Source of the DNA: an uncultured Lachnospiraceae bacterium | GTDB lineage: Bacteria; Bacillota; Clostridia; Lachnospirales; Lachnospiraceae | Length of the DNA stretch: 64,000 nt | NCBI GenBank assembly: GCA_948473115.1 | Contig: CAOKWI010000011.1 | Span: forward strand, 1-64,000 | Direction: 5' to 3' | In this document: in pieces, positions 1 through 8,175 of the stretch | How the letters are laid out: each line of letters starts with the position of its first letter | How positions within the stretch are numbered: the first letter of the stretch is position 1 | The notes under the pieces: generated by a model | Databases searched by the model: none | Told to the model about the DNA's origin: nothing | The model's input: the letters and a program-made list of their open reading frames with translations, nothing else | Program-made: the position numbers and the translations under genes

Positions 1-20
1 ATCCATGCCTTCATTATATC

Positions 21-1445
21 TTATCTATCTGTTTTTGAAAATTGATTTCCGTGCCTTGCCGATACCGTAATCAGGTTGCACCCAGGCTGACTCTTCCCCC
101 ACTCAAATATACTGTTCGGATGGGGCTGTACCTCTGCCGCTATCATCTCCTCGGTATAAGGATAATCTTCCAATATCCTTTGTGAATTATGGTAAAGGAT
201 GGAGCGGATCACCACTTTTTCATAGTCCTCCATCATCAGACAGGCACCTTTCCGATAATCTGGGGCAAGCCTCTCTCCTGCATCCTTATCCACATATCCA
301 TGATCCATCAGATAGGGCTTCACCGATTCCTGTAGCAGCTGGAAACTCTTTTCAACAATAGATTTCAGTTCTGGCCGTAATGGAGGGAGATTAACCAAAG
401 TAATGCCCATTTCTGTTATCTGGGAGAATGTTGCTGATTGGTATTCACTTCCCATGTCCGACACGATTACGGAAGGCATCTGGCTGGAATCCCACTGCTC
501 CTTTTTGATGAGGATGCCGAATTTCTTACACCACTCCACTTTATCTGCAATCACATTAAGCATCAGGTCTCTGAGCGAATAAGTTCCGCCCTCCCAAGTC
601 AGGGCATATCCCATAACAAATCCGTTGCTGAAGGAGTCTGTGATAATGGTAAGCACTGGCCTGCCCACAAGATTCCCACATTCATCCACAAGGTATATGT
701 CACAAATGGTTGAATCTATCATGCCTGTGCCCACAGCAGGAGCAAACTCCTGCACCCCGTCTCCCAGAAGCGGTCTGTGGTTCCTCTGATAATCCTTGAT
801 ACCATTTCTGGAGATAAGAGTGGTCTGCTGTGACTTGTACTTGCTGTGAAAATATCGAAACTGGTTGAATGACGGATAATGAGGAAGAAGATTTCCCTCG
901 CCGTCACAGTATTTTTCCTTCAGCATATAGGTGTAAGCAGTTTTTAAACTGTTCTTATGCCTTGTGAAATAGAACTTGTTCAAAGCCCACCTGATATTCT
1001 TTTCATCCGCTGTCAGCTCCCTCTCCACACTCCCCCTTTCCTTTGGCAGCAAGGCGGATATATCCTGATAAATAAGATATTGGCAGAGGTAATTCCGCAC
1101 AGTCGGCAAAGAGATACCTTTCTCTTCTGCCACTCTCCTGATAATCTCCGTGCGGAGCCTGTCATCATTGATAAAGGGGAGGATGCCCGCAATCACCGTG
1201 AACCGTTCATGCACTGTCTGACGGGATTTGGGCGGCATATCCTGCTCTTCCACCAATGCTGTTTCCGCAGCCGCCAATAGTTCCTCTTCCGTACAGACCT
1301 CATATCCGTCAACCTCATCCAGTTTGTACCATTTGGGCATTGTCTTTCTGATGCAGTCGATAAGAAGGACTTCCTCATTATCCAGGGCAAGGATTCTGTA
1401 TATGGTTCCACGGTGCTTAATCAGCTGGCTTTTCTCCATCGGCAT
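21..1445 (-). CDS. tnsB: Tn7-like transposase TnsB (DDE integrase), C-terminus apparently truncated
   Basis: Retroviral-integrase-fold transposase that would cut and join the 3' ends of a Tn7-like element. A helix-turn-helix-like region lies near residues 75-125. The catalytic core has Asp244 (in GTGMIDST), Asp330 (in VIVSDMGSEYQS) and Glu365 (in LKSIVEKSF); the 35-residue D-E spacing is typical of DDE/rve enzymes. TnsB proteins usually run well past 550 residues with a beta-barrel and a tail that contacts TnsC. Here the reading frame departs after CNLITVSA and stops within about 11 residues, so the C-terminal domain is missing from what is visible. The start ATG follows GAGGAAGGAGG. Any tnsC/tniQ genes would lie left of the window. 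Family assignment is firm; activity is doubtful. Confidence 0.82.
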   Translation of the reverse strand: MPMEKSQLIKHRGTIYRILALDNEEVLLIDCIRKTMPKWYKLDEVDGYEVCTEEELLAAAETALVEEQDMPPKSRQTVHERFTVIAGILPFINDDRLRTEIIRRVAEEKGISLPTVRNYLCQYLIYQDISALLPKERGSVERELTADEKNIRWALNKFYFTRHKNSLKTAYTYMLKEKYCDGEGNLLPHYPSFNQFRYFHSKYKSQQTTLISRNGIKDYQRNHRPLLGDGVQEFAPAVGTGMIDSTICDIYLVDECGNLVGRPVLTIITDSFSNGFVMGYALTWEGGTYSLRDLMLNVIADKVEWCKKFGILIKKEQWDSSQMPSVIVSDMGSEYQSATFSQITEMGITLVNLPPLRPELKSIVEKSFQLLQESVKPYLMDHGYVDKDAGERLAPDYRKGACLMMEDYEKVVIRSILYHNSQRILEDYPYTEEMIAAEVQPHPNSIFEWGKSQPGCNLITVSARHGNQFSKTDR

Positions 1446-1620
1446 CCTCCTTCCTCTTTGTCTGGAAATCCGTTCAATCTCTTCCCATACTCATTATGCC
1501 ATAAGAGGCATCTGGGGAAAAATTTGCAAAAATGAAAGGGTCTGACAGCAATATATGCCGCCAAGCCCCATAAATTATCTTCACTAAAATCTGTATAGTA
1601 CACAACACTGTCAGCCGCCC

Positions 1621-2487
1621 TTAGTTCGCACCATCTTCAGCGACTATTACATTACACCTTGCCATGGCTTCTTCCACAGGTATCTCCTGCATATTTGTTG
1701 CCCCAATCTTCTCAAAGGTACATACCATCTCTGCCATGACTTTATCCGCTTCATCATAGTTTTCATCATATGTAAACGGCACAATCTCAATGATATGGAT
1801 GGCATCCTCCTGCGGAGCATCGGGATGGTATATTTCCGAAAACTGAAGGTATTCCGTCCATGGATCGACAAAACTTACAATTTTGCCTTCCAGTTTTTCT
1901 TCGTCATAAGTACTCCCCTGAGTCAAAGCTGGATAGCCGCACGAATATCCCTCAATTTCAGGTGTATCGCAATCCATACAAGTATATACCTTTGCTTTCC
2001 ATTGATCACTGCCCGATGGGGAATGGATGGTCGCCACGGATGTATAATCCTCATCAGCACCCTGTATGCAAAATAAAATGAATGTGTTGGATGGGTCCAG
2101 CTTAACCAGCGGAATTACTCCCATGTCATATTCTTCACCGTCTTCGTCAATCATGGTTATGTTTTCCGTATAGACCTCTGCATCAGGTCCAACTTCCAGT
2201 CCCGTCACCTCATATGCCGCAATGGGCATTTCCGAAAAAATATAGGAATAAACTGCCTCTTCCTCCGCTTCTTCAGTCGGCTGGGAAGCATCCCCTGCCA
2301 AACTCTCCGTTCCCTCCTCCATAGGTTGAGAACCCGTTGTTTCTTCTGTCGGCTGGGATTCCTCTGCTGAAGACTCTACAGGTGTATCTACTACAGTTCC
2401 AGAAGTCCCACTTGGCTCCTTGCCACATGCTGATGCGGACAGCATGACTGTGAGCATCAAGCCTGCCACTACCAATTTTTTAAACAT
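1621..2487 (-). CDS. Secreted lipoprotein of unknown function
   Basis: The N-terminus is a lipoprotein signal: basic MFKK, a hydrophobic stretch, then lipobox LSASAC with Cys21 as the expected lipidated residue. Residues about 22-78 are a Ser/Thr/Glu/Pro-rich linker containing repeated SQPTEE and SQPMEE units. The C-terminal ~200 residues are a soluble acidic domain I do not recognise; it has a CMDC motif and several Asp/Glu clusters. A good ribosome binding site (AGGGAGG) precedes the ATG. It sits between tnsA and tnsB on the same strand, so it is probably cargo carried inside the Tn7-like element rather than a transposition gene. No function can be assigned. Confidence 0.75.
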   Translation of the reverse strand: MFKKLVVAGLMLTVMLSASACGKEPSGTSGTVVDTPVESSAEESQPTEETTGSQPMEEGTESLAGDASQPTEEAEEEAVYSYIFSEMPIAAYEVTGLEVGPDAEVYTENITMIDEDGEEYDMGVIPLVKLDPSNTFILFCIQGADEDYTSVATIHSPSGSDQWKAKVYTCMDCDTPEIEGYSCGYPALTQGSTYDEEKLEGKIVSFVDPWTEYLQFSEIYHPDAPQEDAIHIIEIVPFTYDENYDEADKVMAEMVCTFEKIGATNMQEIPVEEAMARCNVIVAEDGAN

Positions 2488-2644
2488 ACTTTTTCCTCCC
2501 TGCTCTTTATATTTGTGCCTTTATTACTTCGCACATCTACCAATTATACCACACTGTTTACCTTTTTCAACTATAAACGATTTTTATTTTCTCTTTTTGT
2601 TGAATTATATAAACGGTATGTTATAATTCATCTTGGGATAAGGA

Positions 2645-3145
2645 ATGAGGGAATCCATGCAAGCACACAACAATATGAAAGATACACATTCCTGCATCAG
2701 AATACTTAATAGGAGGACATACAACATAAAATTTCTTGGAATGGCGGTTAAAGCTGTTCTGTCACTTGTGGCAGCAATCTATTTTTTGACATCGAGCGGG
2801 ATTCTTTATGCACTCGTTATGTTCGGTATCATATACGGCTTAATTTCGTATTATGTCTGGTACTTCAAGAAGACGGGATTTTCTTTCTCCGTCTGGATTG
2901 GGGAGAAGGGGCTCATGATGACCCTGCTCTCGCTTTCCCTGAAGATACTGGCTCCCCTAATCATCCTATCCATCATAACTGTGGCCTGCAACTCTATTTT
3001 CCCAAATGGGATAGGTGCAACCATCGGCGGGGCAATTGCCGTCGTCATTTGTCTGGGCTTCGTGGTTCTTGATGTCCTGACAATTATCAACCACTTTAAC
3101 CCGTCAGTCAGGATTCCTTTCCAGAACAAGGATAAGGACAAATAA
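2645..3145 (+). CDS. Small integral membrane protein, function unknown
   Basis: After a polar N-terminus there are about four hydrophobic segments (around residues 33-52, 54-73, 90-118 and 125-148) followed by a short basic tail ending NKDKDK, so an inner-membrane protein is likely. No family is recognised. The start is uncertain. ATG at 2645 has AAGGA almost touching it, whereas a perfect AGGAGG at 2711-2716 sits nine bases before an in-frame ATA (2726) and 24 bases before ATG 2741. It is transcribed opposite to tnsA, tnsB and the lipoprotein and lies between tnsA and tnsB, so it is probably cargo of the Tn7-like element. Confidence 0.6.
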   Translation: MRESMQAHNNMKDTHSCIRILNRRTYNIKFLGMAVKAVLSLVAAIYFLTSSGILYALVMFGIIYGLISYYVWYFKKTGFSFSVWIGEKGLMMTLLSLSLKILAPLIILSIITVACNSIFPNGIGATIGGAIAVVICLGFVVLDVLTIINHFNPSVRIPFQNKDKDK

Positions 3146-3217
3146 ACAGGCTGTTCCTTCTCTTTTCCTGCATCCCCTTTGTTATATGCTTGCACCTCTT
3201 AAAAAGGTGCGGGCTCT

Positions 3218-3586
3218 TTATTTGCCCTCAGCCTCCTCCTTCTTCTCCACAACGATGCCCCAATCCTCAACCCCTCTCCTTCTCCAATAATTCCTTGAGG
3301 CATCCAGCAGCTTGGTAGTCATGGGTTTTCTCAGATGCTTTCTATAAACACATTCCCTTACCCTCAGATCGCCATCCATCTTTATTGCAACGAAATCGGA
3401 ACAGTATTCGCCAATCTCCAGCCCCTCAAGAAGCACCTGGCATCGGAATTCCTTTATATCGGGATTCTCCTGAAGCATCTCCGCATAGCTGGACTCAATG
3501 GCATTGTAGGTGCGAGCAACACCGTCCGCACATTTGCTCATAGTCCTTTTTTCGCATCTGGTTCCTCTGTACGATTTTTTCTTCAT
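3218..3586 (-). CDS. tnsA: TnsA-like endonuclease of a Tn7-like transposon
   Basis: TnsA is a restriction-enzyme-like nuclease that cuts the 5' ends of a Tn7-like element so that it moves by cut-and-paste. The protein keeps the expected order of acidic and basic residues: Glu in ESSYAEML, Asp in the SDFVAIKMDGD strand, then Glu/Lys in VRECVYRK, followed by a conserved-looking KLLDASRNYWRRRGVEDWGIV segment. It has only the catalytic domain, about 122 residues versus about 270 in Tn7 TnsA. The chosen ATG has GAGG eight bases upstream; the frame is open to TTG at 3634 but that TTG lies inside a repeat of the adjacent putative TnsB-site array. tnsA and tnsB are separated by two cargo-like genes, which is unusual. 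Confidence 0.68.
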   Translation of the reverse strand: MKKKSYRGTRCEKRTMSKCADGVARTYNAIESSYAEMLQENPDIKEFRCQVLLEGLEIGEYCSDFVAIKMDGDLRVRECVYRKHLRKPMTTKLLDASRNYWRRRGVEDWGIVVEKKEEAEGK

Positions 3587-3616
3587 CTTCTCCATCCTCA
3601 CTTTCTTCAAATAATC

Positions 3617-3775
3617 CGCCAAAAACTTCGCCAAAAATGTTCCAGATTCGCCAAAAACAAAATTTTTGGCGGTTTAAATGGTGTTTTTGGCGAGAAAAAA
3701 CCTGTTTTTGGCATATAATCCTCTGTTTTTGGCACTTTTTCGCCAAATTCAGAGTATCACATTTCGCCAAAAACA
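3617..3775. repeat. Cluster of TTTTTGGC repeats, candidate TnsB-binding end of the Tn7-like element
   Basis: Nine copies or near copies of TTTTTGGC(G/A) lie in 160 bases. On the minus strand they are at 3617-3626, 3629-3638, 3649-3658, a partial one at 3741-3747 and 3765-3774. On the plus strand they are at 3662, 3683, 3704 and 3725, spaced exactly 21 bases. Tn7-family ends carry arrays of about 22-bp TnsB sites next to a terminal 5'-TGT, and several copies here begin TGTTTTTGGC. The position beside tnsA fits a transposon end. The exact terminus is not fixed because the other end is outside the window. Confidence 0.7.
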
Positions 3776-3834
3776 GGCTTTTGCAAAAATACTATGTGGT
3801 CGCAGAACTCATTTTTCCTAATGGCAGATTTTAA

Positions 3835-4262
3835 TTTTTCCTCCCCTCATCCACATCCTCTCCCCCCTTTCCACCCTCTTTCCCCTCTTCTTCCCAAATA
3901 TTTTCCATAGAAAAGAGTTGGGAAACCTCTCCGAAAGGCTTCTAAAATTCCTGAAGAATCTCTCTGAAAAACCTCCCCGAAAAGACTTCTTGCCTCCTCC
4001 CCTCCCCGAAAGAGGAAGAGAGGCATTTCCCGAAAACCCTTTATTTCTGGGCCTTCTAAAGGGTTCGGGGAGGAAGATGCCAGAAAAATATAGAGAAAAG
4101 ACCAAGATGCCTTCAATGGCTGAAAATGGTTTTAAGCGGAGGAGGAAGAGGACTGAAAGGGGAGGGGAAAGAGAAAAGCCTTGCGGGGAGGAAGACACCC
4201 ACAAGGCCCTGATTATTACTCTTTTTTTGTTGCCCCGCAGGAAAAATTAAAATCTGCGGGGA
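3835..4262. other. Non-coding, strand-asymmetric, hairpin-rich stretch between transposon end and ppdK
   Basis: The left part is pyrimidine-rich on the plus strand and the right part purine-rich. CCTCCCCGAA occurs at 3972-3981 and 4001-4010 and its exact complement TTCGGGGAGG at 4064-4073. Within 4021-4081, AACCCTTTA pairs with TAAAGGGTT, flanked by further CCCGAA/TTCGGG and GGCAT/ATGCC pairing, making a long hairpin. GCCTTG/CAAGGC and CCCCGCAG/CTGCGGGG hairpins follow. The open frames here (for example 3918-4250 plus, 3818-4204 minus) are low-complexity and not convincing as genes. It could be a structured RNA or decayed repeat DNA. Confidence 0.45.
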
Positions 4263-4287
4263 GGAAAAACTTGTTCTGCAAGAACAT
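4263..4287 (-). terminator. Possible terminator after ppdK
   Basis: On the minus strand TGTTCT-TGC-AGAACA forms a six-base-pair hairpin, followed by AAGTTTTTCC, 15 bases past the ppdK stop. The stem is short, so this is a modest prediction. The stronger CCCCGCAG/CTGCGGGG stem just beyond it lacks a T run. Confidence 0.4.
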
Positions 4288-4301
4288 CAGCACCCAGTGT
4301 A

Positions 4302-6935
4302 TCACTTGCTGTTAATAGCCGCCTGTGCTGCCGCGAGCCTTGCTATAGGCACCCTGAACGGTGAACAGGACACATAATCAAGACCAATCTTATGGCAGAA
4401 CTCTACGGAAGAAGGATCTCCGCCGTGCTCGCCGCAGATACCGATGTGCAGCTTGGGGTTGACGGGCTTGCCCAGCTTGATGGAAGTCTCCATCAGCCTT
4501 CCTACGCCGGTCTGGTCCAGCTTCGCAAAGGGATCGTTCTCAAATATCTTCGTGTCATAATAAGCATTCAGGAACTTGCCTGCATCGTCACGGGAGAAGC
4601 CGAAGGTCATCTGGGTCAGGTCGTTGGTGCCGAAGCAGAAGAAATCAGCCTCCTTGGCGATCTCATCTGCAGTCAATGCCGCCCTGGGAATCTCGATCAT
4701 TGTACCCACTTCGTATTCCAGCTTGATCCCTGCCGCTGCGATCTCGGCGTCAGCAGTTTCAACCACTACCTGCTTGACAAACTTTAACTCCTTCACCTCA
4801 CAGATCAGGGGGATCATGATCTCAGGCCTTACATTCCAGTCGGGATGAGCCTTCTTTACATTGATGGCAGCCCTGATTACAGCCCTGGTCTGCATCCTCG
4901 CGATCTCAGGGTACGTTACCGCAAGACGGCATCCTCTGTGGCCCATCATGGGGTTAAACTCATGCAGTGAGGCGATAATATTCTTGATCGTCTCAACGGA
5001 TTTGCCCTGGGCTTCCGCCAGCTTCTCAATGTCGGCTTCCTCGGTGGGAACGAACTCATGCAGGGGCGGATCCAGGAAACGGATGGTCACAGGATTTCCC
5101 TCCAGCGCCTCATACAGCGCCTCGAAGTCATTCTGCTGGTAAGGCAGTATTTTCTCCAGCGCCGCCTCCCTCTCCTCCACGGTATCGGAACAGATCATCT
5201 CACGGAACGCTGCGATCCTGTCCTCCTCGAAGAACATATGCTCGGTACGGCAGAGACCGATGCCTTCCGCGCCAAGCTCGCGCGCTTTCTTCGCATCCGC
5301 AGGGGTGTCGGCGTTGGTGCGCACCTTCAGTGTACGGAACTTGTCCGCCCATGCCATAACGCGGCCGAACTCACCCGCAATCGTCGCATCCACTGTCTTG
5401 ATCTGGCCGGCATAGATATTTCCTGTGGTGCCGTCGATGGAAATGTAATCTCCCTCGTGGAACTCCTGTCCTGCCAGAGTAAATTTCTTATTTGCCTCAT
5501 CCATGGCGATGTCACCGCAGCCGGATACGCAGCAGGTGCCCATGCCGCGGGCAACCACTGCCGCATGGGAGGTCATACCGCCGCGGACAGTCAGGATACC
5601 CTGGGAAACCTTCATGCCGGTAATATCCTCGGGGGAAGTCTCCAGGCGCACCAGCACCACCTTCTCGCCTCTTGCAGCCCACTCTTCCGCGTCCTCCGCG
5701 GTGAAAACTGCCTTGCCGCAGGCAGCCCCGGGGGAAGCGCCCAGTCCCTTGCCGATGGGAGCCGCCGCTTTCAGCGCTGCCGCGTCGAACTGAGGATGCA
5801 GCAGGGTATCAAGATTCCGGGGATCGATCATGGCAACTGCCTCCGCCTCGGTCTTGTGCCCCTCATCCACCAGGTCGCAGGCAATCTTTAAAGCCGCCTG
5901 CGCGGTTCTCTTACCGTTACGGCACTGGAGCATGTACAGCTTCTTATTCTCAACGGTAAACTCCATATCCTGCATATCGTGATAATGGTTCTCCAGGATA
6001 TCGCAGACCTTGATAAATTCCTCATATGCCTCGGGGAACTCCTGCTCCATCTGGGCAATGGGCATGGGCGTGCGCACGCCTGCCACCACGTCCTCACCCT
6101 GGGCATTCTTCAGGAACTCACCCATCAGCTTCTTTTCGCCGGTAGCGGGATCACGGGTAAATGCAACGCCGGTGCCGGACTCGTCATTCAGGTTACCGAA
6201 TACCATGGGCATCACGTTTACCGCTGTACCCCAGGAATAGGGAATGTCATTGTCACGACGGTATACATTTGCACGGGGGTTGTCCCAGGAGCGGAATACC
6301 GCCTCGATAGCCAGCTTTAACTGCTCTACCGGATCGGAAGGGAAATCCTTTCCCAGCTGGCTCCTGTACTCAGCCTTGAACTGCTCCGCCAGGGTCTTTA
6401 AGTCAGCGGCAGTCAGCTCCACGTCATATTTAACACCTTTCTCTTCCTTCATCTTGTCGATGAGCTGCTCAAAATATTTCTTGCCCACCTCCATGACCAC
6501 ATCCGAGAACATCTGGATAAAGCGTCTGTAAGAATCATATACGAAACGCTCAAAGGCGGGATCCGGGTTGCCTGCGATCATAGCCGCCACCACTTCATCA
6601 TTCAGTCCCAGGTTCAGGATGGTATCCATCATGCCGGGCATGGATGCGCGTGCGCCGGAACGGACGGAAACAAGCAGGGGATTCTGCAGGTCGCCGAATT
6701 TTTTACCGTTGATCTTCTCCATCTCCGCCACATATTCCATGGTCTGCCCCATGATCTCGTCATTGATCTTACGGCCATCCTCGTAATACTGGGTACATGC
6801 CTCCGTAGTGATGGTAAATCCCTGGGGCACAGGCAGACCGATACTGGTCATCTCAGCCAGGTTTGCACCCTTTCCGCCGAGAAGGTTGCGCATGCTCATG
6901 TCGCCTTCACTGAATAAATAAACCCATTTTTTCAT
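4302..6935 (-). CDS. ppdK: Pyruvate, phosphate dikinase
   Basis: Cytosolic enzyme interconverting pyruvate, ATP and phosphate with phosphoenolpyruvate, AMP and pyrophosphate; in clostridia it works in PPi-dependent glycolysis or gluconeogenesis. At 877 residues it matches the classical Clostridium symbiosum enzyme. The ATP-grasp domain starts with LLGGKGANLAEMTSIGLPVP. The swivelling phosphohistidine domain has GGMTSHAAVVARGMG with the phospho-accepting His. The C-terminal TIM barrel has GLCRTEHMFF, the HRGCRL segment and GICGEHGGDPSS containing the catalytic Cys. AGGGAGA lies nine bases before the ATG. It is monocistronic by context, with a good promoter and a consensus cre site upstream, implying carbon-catabolite control. 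Confidence 0.97.
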   Translation of the reverse strand: MKKWVYLFSEGDMSMRNLLGGKGANLAEMTSIGLPVPQGFTITTEACTQYYEDGRKINDEIMGQTMEYVAEMEKINGKKFGDLQNPLLVSVRSGARASMPGMMDTILNLGLNDEVVAAMIAGNPDPAFERFVYDSYRRFIQMFSDVVMEVGKKYFEQLIDKMKEEKGVKYDVELTAADLKTLAEQFKAEYRSQLGKDFPSDPVEQLKLAIEAVFRSWDNPRANVYRRDNDIPYSWGTAVNVMPMVFGNLNDESGTGVAFTRDPATGEKKLMGEFLKNAQGEDVVAGVRTPMPIAQMEQEFPEAYEEFIKVCDILENHYHDMQDMEFTVENKKLYMLQCRNGKRTAQAALKIACDLVDEGHKTEAEAVAMIDPRNLDTLLHPQFDAAALKAAAPIGKGLGASPGAACGKAVFTAEDAEEWAARGEKVVLVRLETSPEDITGMKVSQGILTVRGGMTSHAAVVARGMGTCCVSGCGDIAMDEANKKFTLAGQEFHEGDYISIDGTTGNIYAGQIKTVDATIAGEFGRVMAWADKFRTLKVRTNADTPADAKKARELGAEGIGLCRTEHMFFEEDRIAAFREMICSDTVEEREAALEKILPYQQNDFEALYEALEGNPVTIRFLDPPLHEFVPTEEADIEKLAEAQGKSVETIKNIIASLHEFNPMMGHRGCRLAVTYPEIARMQTRAVIRAAINVKKAHPDWNVRPEIMIPLICEVKELKFVKQVVVETADAEIAAAGIKLEYEVGTMIEIPRAALTADEIAKEADFFCFGTNDLTQMTFGFSRDDAGKFLNAYYDTKIFENDPFAKLDQTGVGRLMETSIKLGKPVNPKLHIGICGEHGGDPSSVEFCHKIGLDYVSCSPFRVPIARLAAAQAAINSK

Positions 6936-6964
6936 CTAAATTTCTCCCTTTCGAAAATGATTGT

Positions 6965-6995
6965 AACTGTCCCGGAAGATCATTCCCGGACAGTT
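6965..6995 (-). other. Hairpin in the ppdK 5' leader
   Basis: AACTGTCCCGGAA at 6965-6977 pairs, with one mismatch, with TTCCCGGACAGTT at 6983-6995. A second weaker AGACAG/CTGTCT pair lies just upstream in the transcript. Both fall in the roughly 120-base leader between the predicted promoter and the ppdK start. No known riboswitch is recognised; a stability or regulatory hairpin is possible. Confidence 0.4.
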
Positions 6996-7065
6996 CGCAT
7001 GGTTTTAGACAGTCGAAAAAACGGCTGTCTCGAAACAAATTCAAAAACCAATTCATTATGTCCAT

Positions 7066-7094
7066 ATTTTAACAATTCGATGAAAGAATATCAA
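7066..7094 (-). promoter_or_regulatory. Predicted sigma-A promoter of ppdK
   Basis: Read on the minus strand: -35 TTGATA (7089-7094), a 17-base spacer, and -10 TAAAAT (7066-7071), followed about 130 bases later by the ppdK start. Both boxes are one mismatch from consensus with ideal spacing. Confidence 0.6.
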
Positions 7095-7190
7095 GTCGAA
7101 TATGACAGTCTTTTGATAAACAACAGATTTTCGTGCAATATGACGACATTCCATTTTTTCCCTGCCGCAACTTGCACAACAGCAGGAAAA

Positions 7191-7204
7191 TGTAATCGCT
7201 TACA
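7191..7204. promoter_or_regulatory. cre site (CcpA operator) upstream of ppdK
   Basis: TGTAATCGCTTACA, which on the minus strand reads TGTAAGCGATTACA and matches the cre consensus TGWAARCGNTWNCA at every defined position. It lies about 97 bases upstream of the predicted ppdK -35 box, between ppdK and the convergent end of no other transcript start, so ppdK is the likely target. An upstream position is compatible with CcpA activation or with repression by looping; direction cannot be read from sequence. Confidence 0.65.
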
Positions 7205-7228
7205 TTTGCAAACATATACAATCCCCTT

Positions 7229-8056
7229 TTATTTCTCGGGAACAAAGCTGTCAAAGATACAGATATCAAAGTATTTTTTCGCCGCCTCCAGTTCGCCGGG
7301 CGTTTTAATGGTCCATGCCACCGCCGTATTGTGATAGATCCTGCGGCAGAACCTGCGGGAGAATCCCTTCGGGTATTTATGGTTATATGCCACAAAATCC
7401 GGTTTTCCCATCCAGTTGAACAGCAGATTCTGCAGCAGGAAGCACACCGGCCTGTTAAACTTTCCTTCCTTTAAAAAGGCATCCGACAGCTGTCCCCGCA
7501 CGATCTCCCTGCGGTGCTTCCTGTACCAGCGCACTGCCAGGGGATGAAAGGATTCGATACAGTACATTCCCTTATATTTCGACAACAGCCTGTCCGCCTC
7601 CGTACACACGGAAGTGTCCATGGTGGCCAGCTTCAGTTCCACGATCAGGGGCACCTTTCCATCCACCAGCTCCAGCGCCTCCTGAAAGCGGGGAATCCGC
7701 TGTCCGGAACCGCAAAGCCTGAATTCCTGCAATTCATCACAAGTGTAATCGCACACCTTTCCCTCCACGCCGCAGATCCTTTTCAGGGTAAAGTCATGGA
7801 ATACCACCGGGATGCCGTCCCTTGACAGTTGTACATCCATCTCGATGCCAAAGCCGCCTTCCACAGCCTTACGGAAAGCCTCCAGGGAATTTTCCGGCGC
7901 CTCCGAACCGTTGTCAAACAGTCCCCTGTGGGCATACAGCCACTTCCTGTAAGAGGAAGTATCCGGCTTACCGAATACCCTCGGCATGATCAAATAGAAG
8001 TATAATGCCGCCGAAAACAGCAGGCAAAGCAGCAAAATCAACAAAAACATCATCAT
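7229..8056 (-). CDS. Glycerophosphodiester phosphodiesterase, membrane-anchored
   Basis: GDPD-family TIM-barrel enzyme that hydrolyses glycerophosphodiesters to glycerol-3-phosphate and an alcohol. An N-terminal hydrophobic helix (MMMFLLILLLCLLFSAALYF) anchors it, with the catalytic domain probably outside. Family motifs are present: AHRG, ENSLEAFRKA, the metal-binding IEMDVQLSRDG and the catalytic HD in VVFHDFTL, then VELK and the late AWTI motif. The start at 8056 is chosen because GAGGAAG precedes three consecutive ATG codons there; the frame stays open to ATG 8104, which has no ribosome binding site and falls in a 14-bp tandem repeat. Its stop lies close to the cre site of the downstream ppdK. 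Confidence 0.88.
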   Translation of the reverse strand: MMMFLLILLLCLLFSAALYFYLIMPRVFGKPDTSSYRKWLYAHRGLFDNGSEAPENSLEAFRKAVEGGFGIEMDVQLSRDGIPVVFHDFTLKRICGVEGKVCDYTCDELQEFRLCGSGQRIPRFQEALELVDGKVPLIVELKLATMDTSVCTEADRLLSKYKGMYCIESFHPLAVRWYRKHRREIVRGQLSDAFLKEGKFNRPVCFLLQNLLFNWMGKPDFVAYNHKYPKGFSRRFCRRIYHNTAVAWTIKTPGELEAAKKYFDICIFDSFVPEK

Positions 8057-8091
8057 TACTTCCTCACACATACTTTCATACAGCTTTTCAT

Positions 8092-8175
8092 GTGACTTTC
8101 GCATGCAACTTTACACATACCGCTTTTCATATGCAGTTCTTCATATGCAGCTCTTCATATGCAGCTCTTTACATG
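8092..8175. repeat. 14-bp imperfect tandem repeat, six units
   Basis: Plus-strand consensus CAGCTCTTCATATG. Units are 8162-8175, 8148-8161, 8134-8147, 8120-8133, 8106-8119 and 8092-8105, degrading toward the GDPD gene. It lies just upstream of the GDPD ribosome binding site. Each unit puts an ATG on the minus strand. Confidence 0.75.

Noticed and set aside
1421..1603. 60-residue minus frame overlapping the tnsB start, possible tnsA remnant
   Set aside because: No TnsA-like residues are visible in it and a better TnsA gene exists at 3218-3586; GTG start lacks a site.
1541..1614. CTGACAG/CTGTCAG inverted pair upstream of tnsB as a transposon end
   Set aside because: Only seven bases and no repeat array; the TTTTTGGC cluster is a far better end candidate.
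3818..4250. Open frames on both strands (128 aa minus, 110 aa plus) in the skewed region
   Set aside because: Low-complexity, no ribosome binding site, explained by base skew and repeated CCCCGAAA.
4232..4262. CCCCGCAG/CTGCGGGG as the main ppdK terminator
   Set aside because: On the minus strand the stem is followed by an A-rich, not T-rich, sequence.
5058..5891. 277-residue plus-strand frame within ppdK
   Set aside because: Shadow of the PPDK gene on the other strand.
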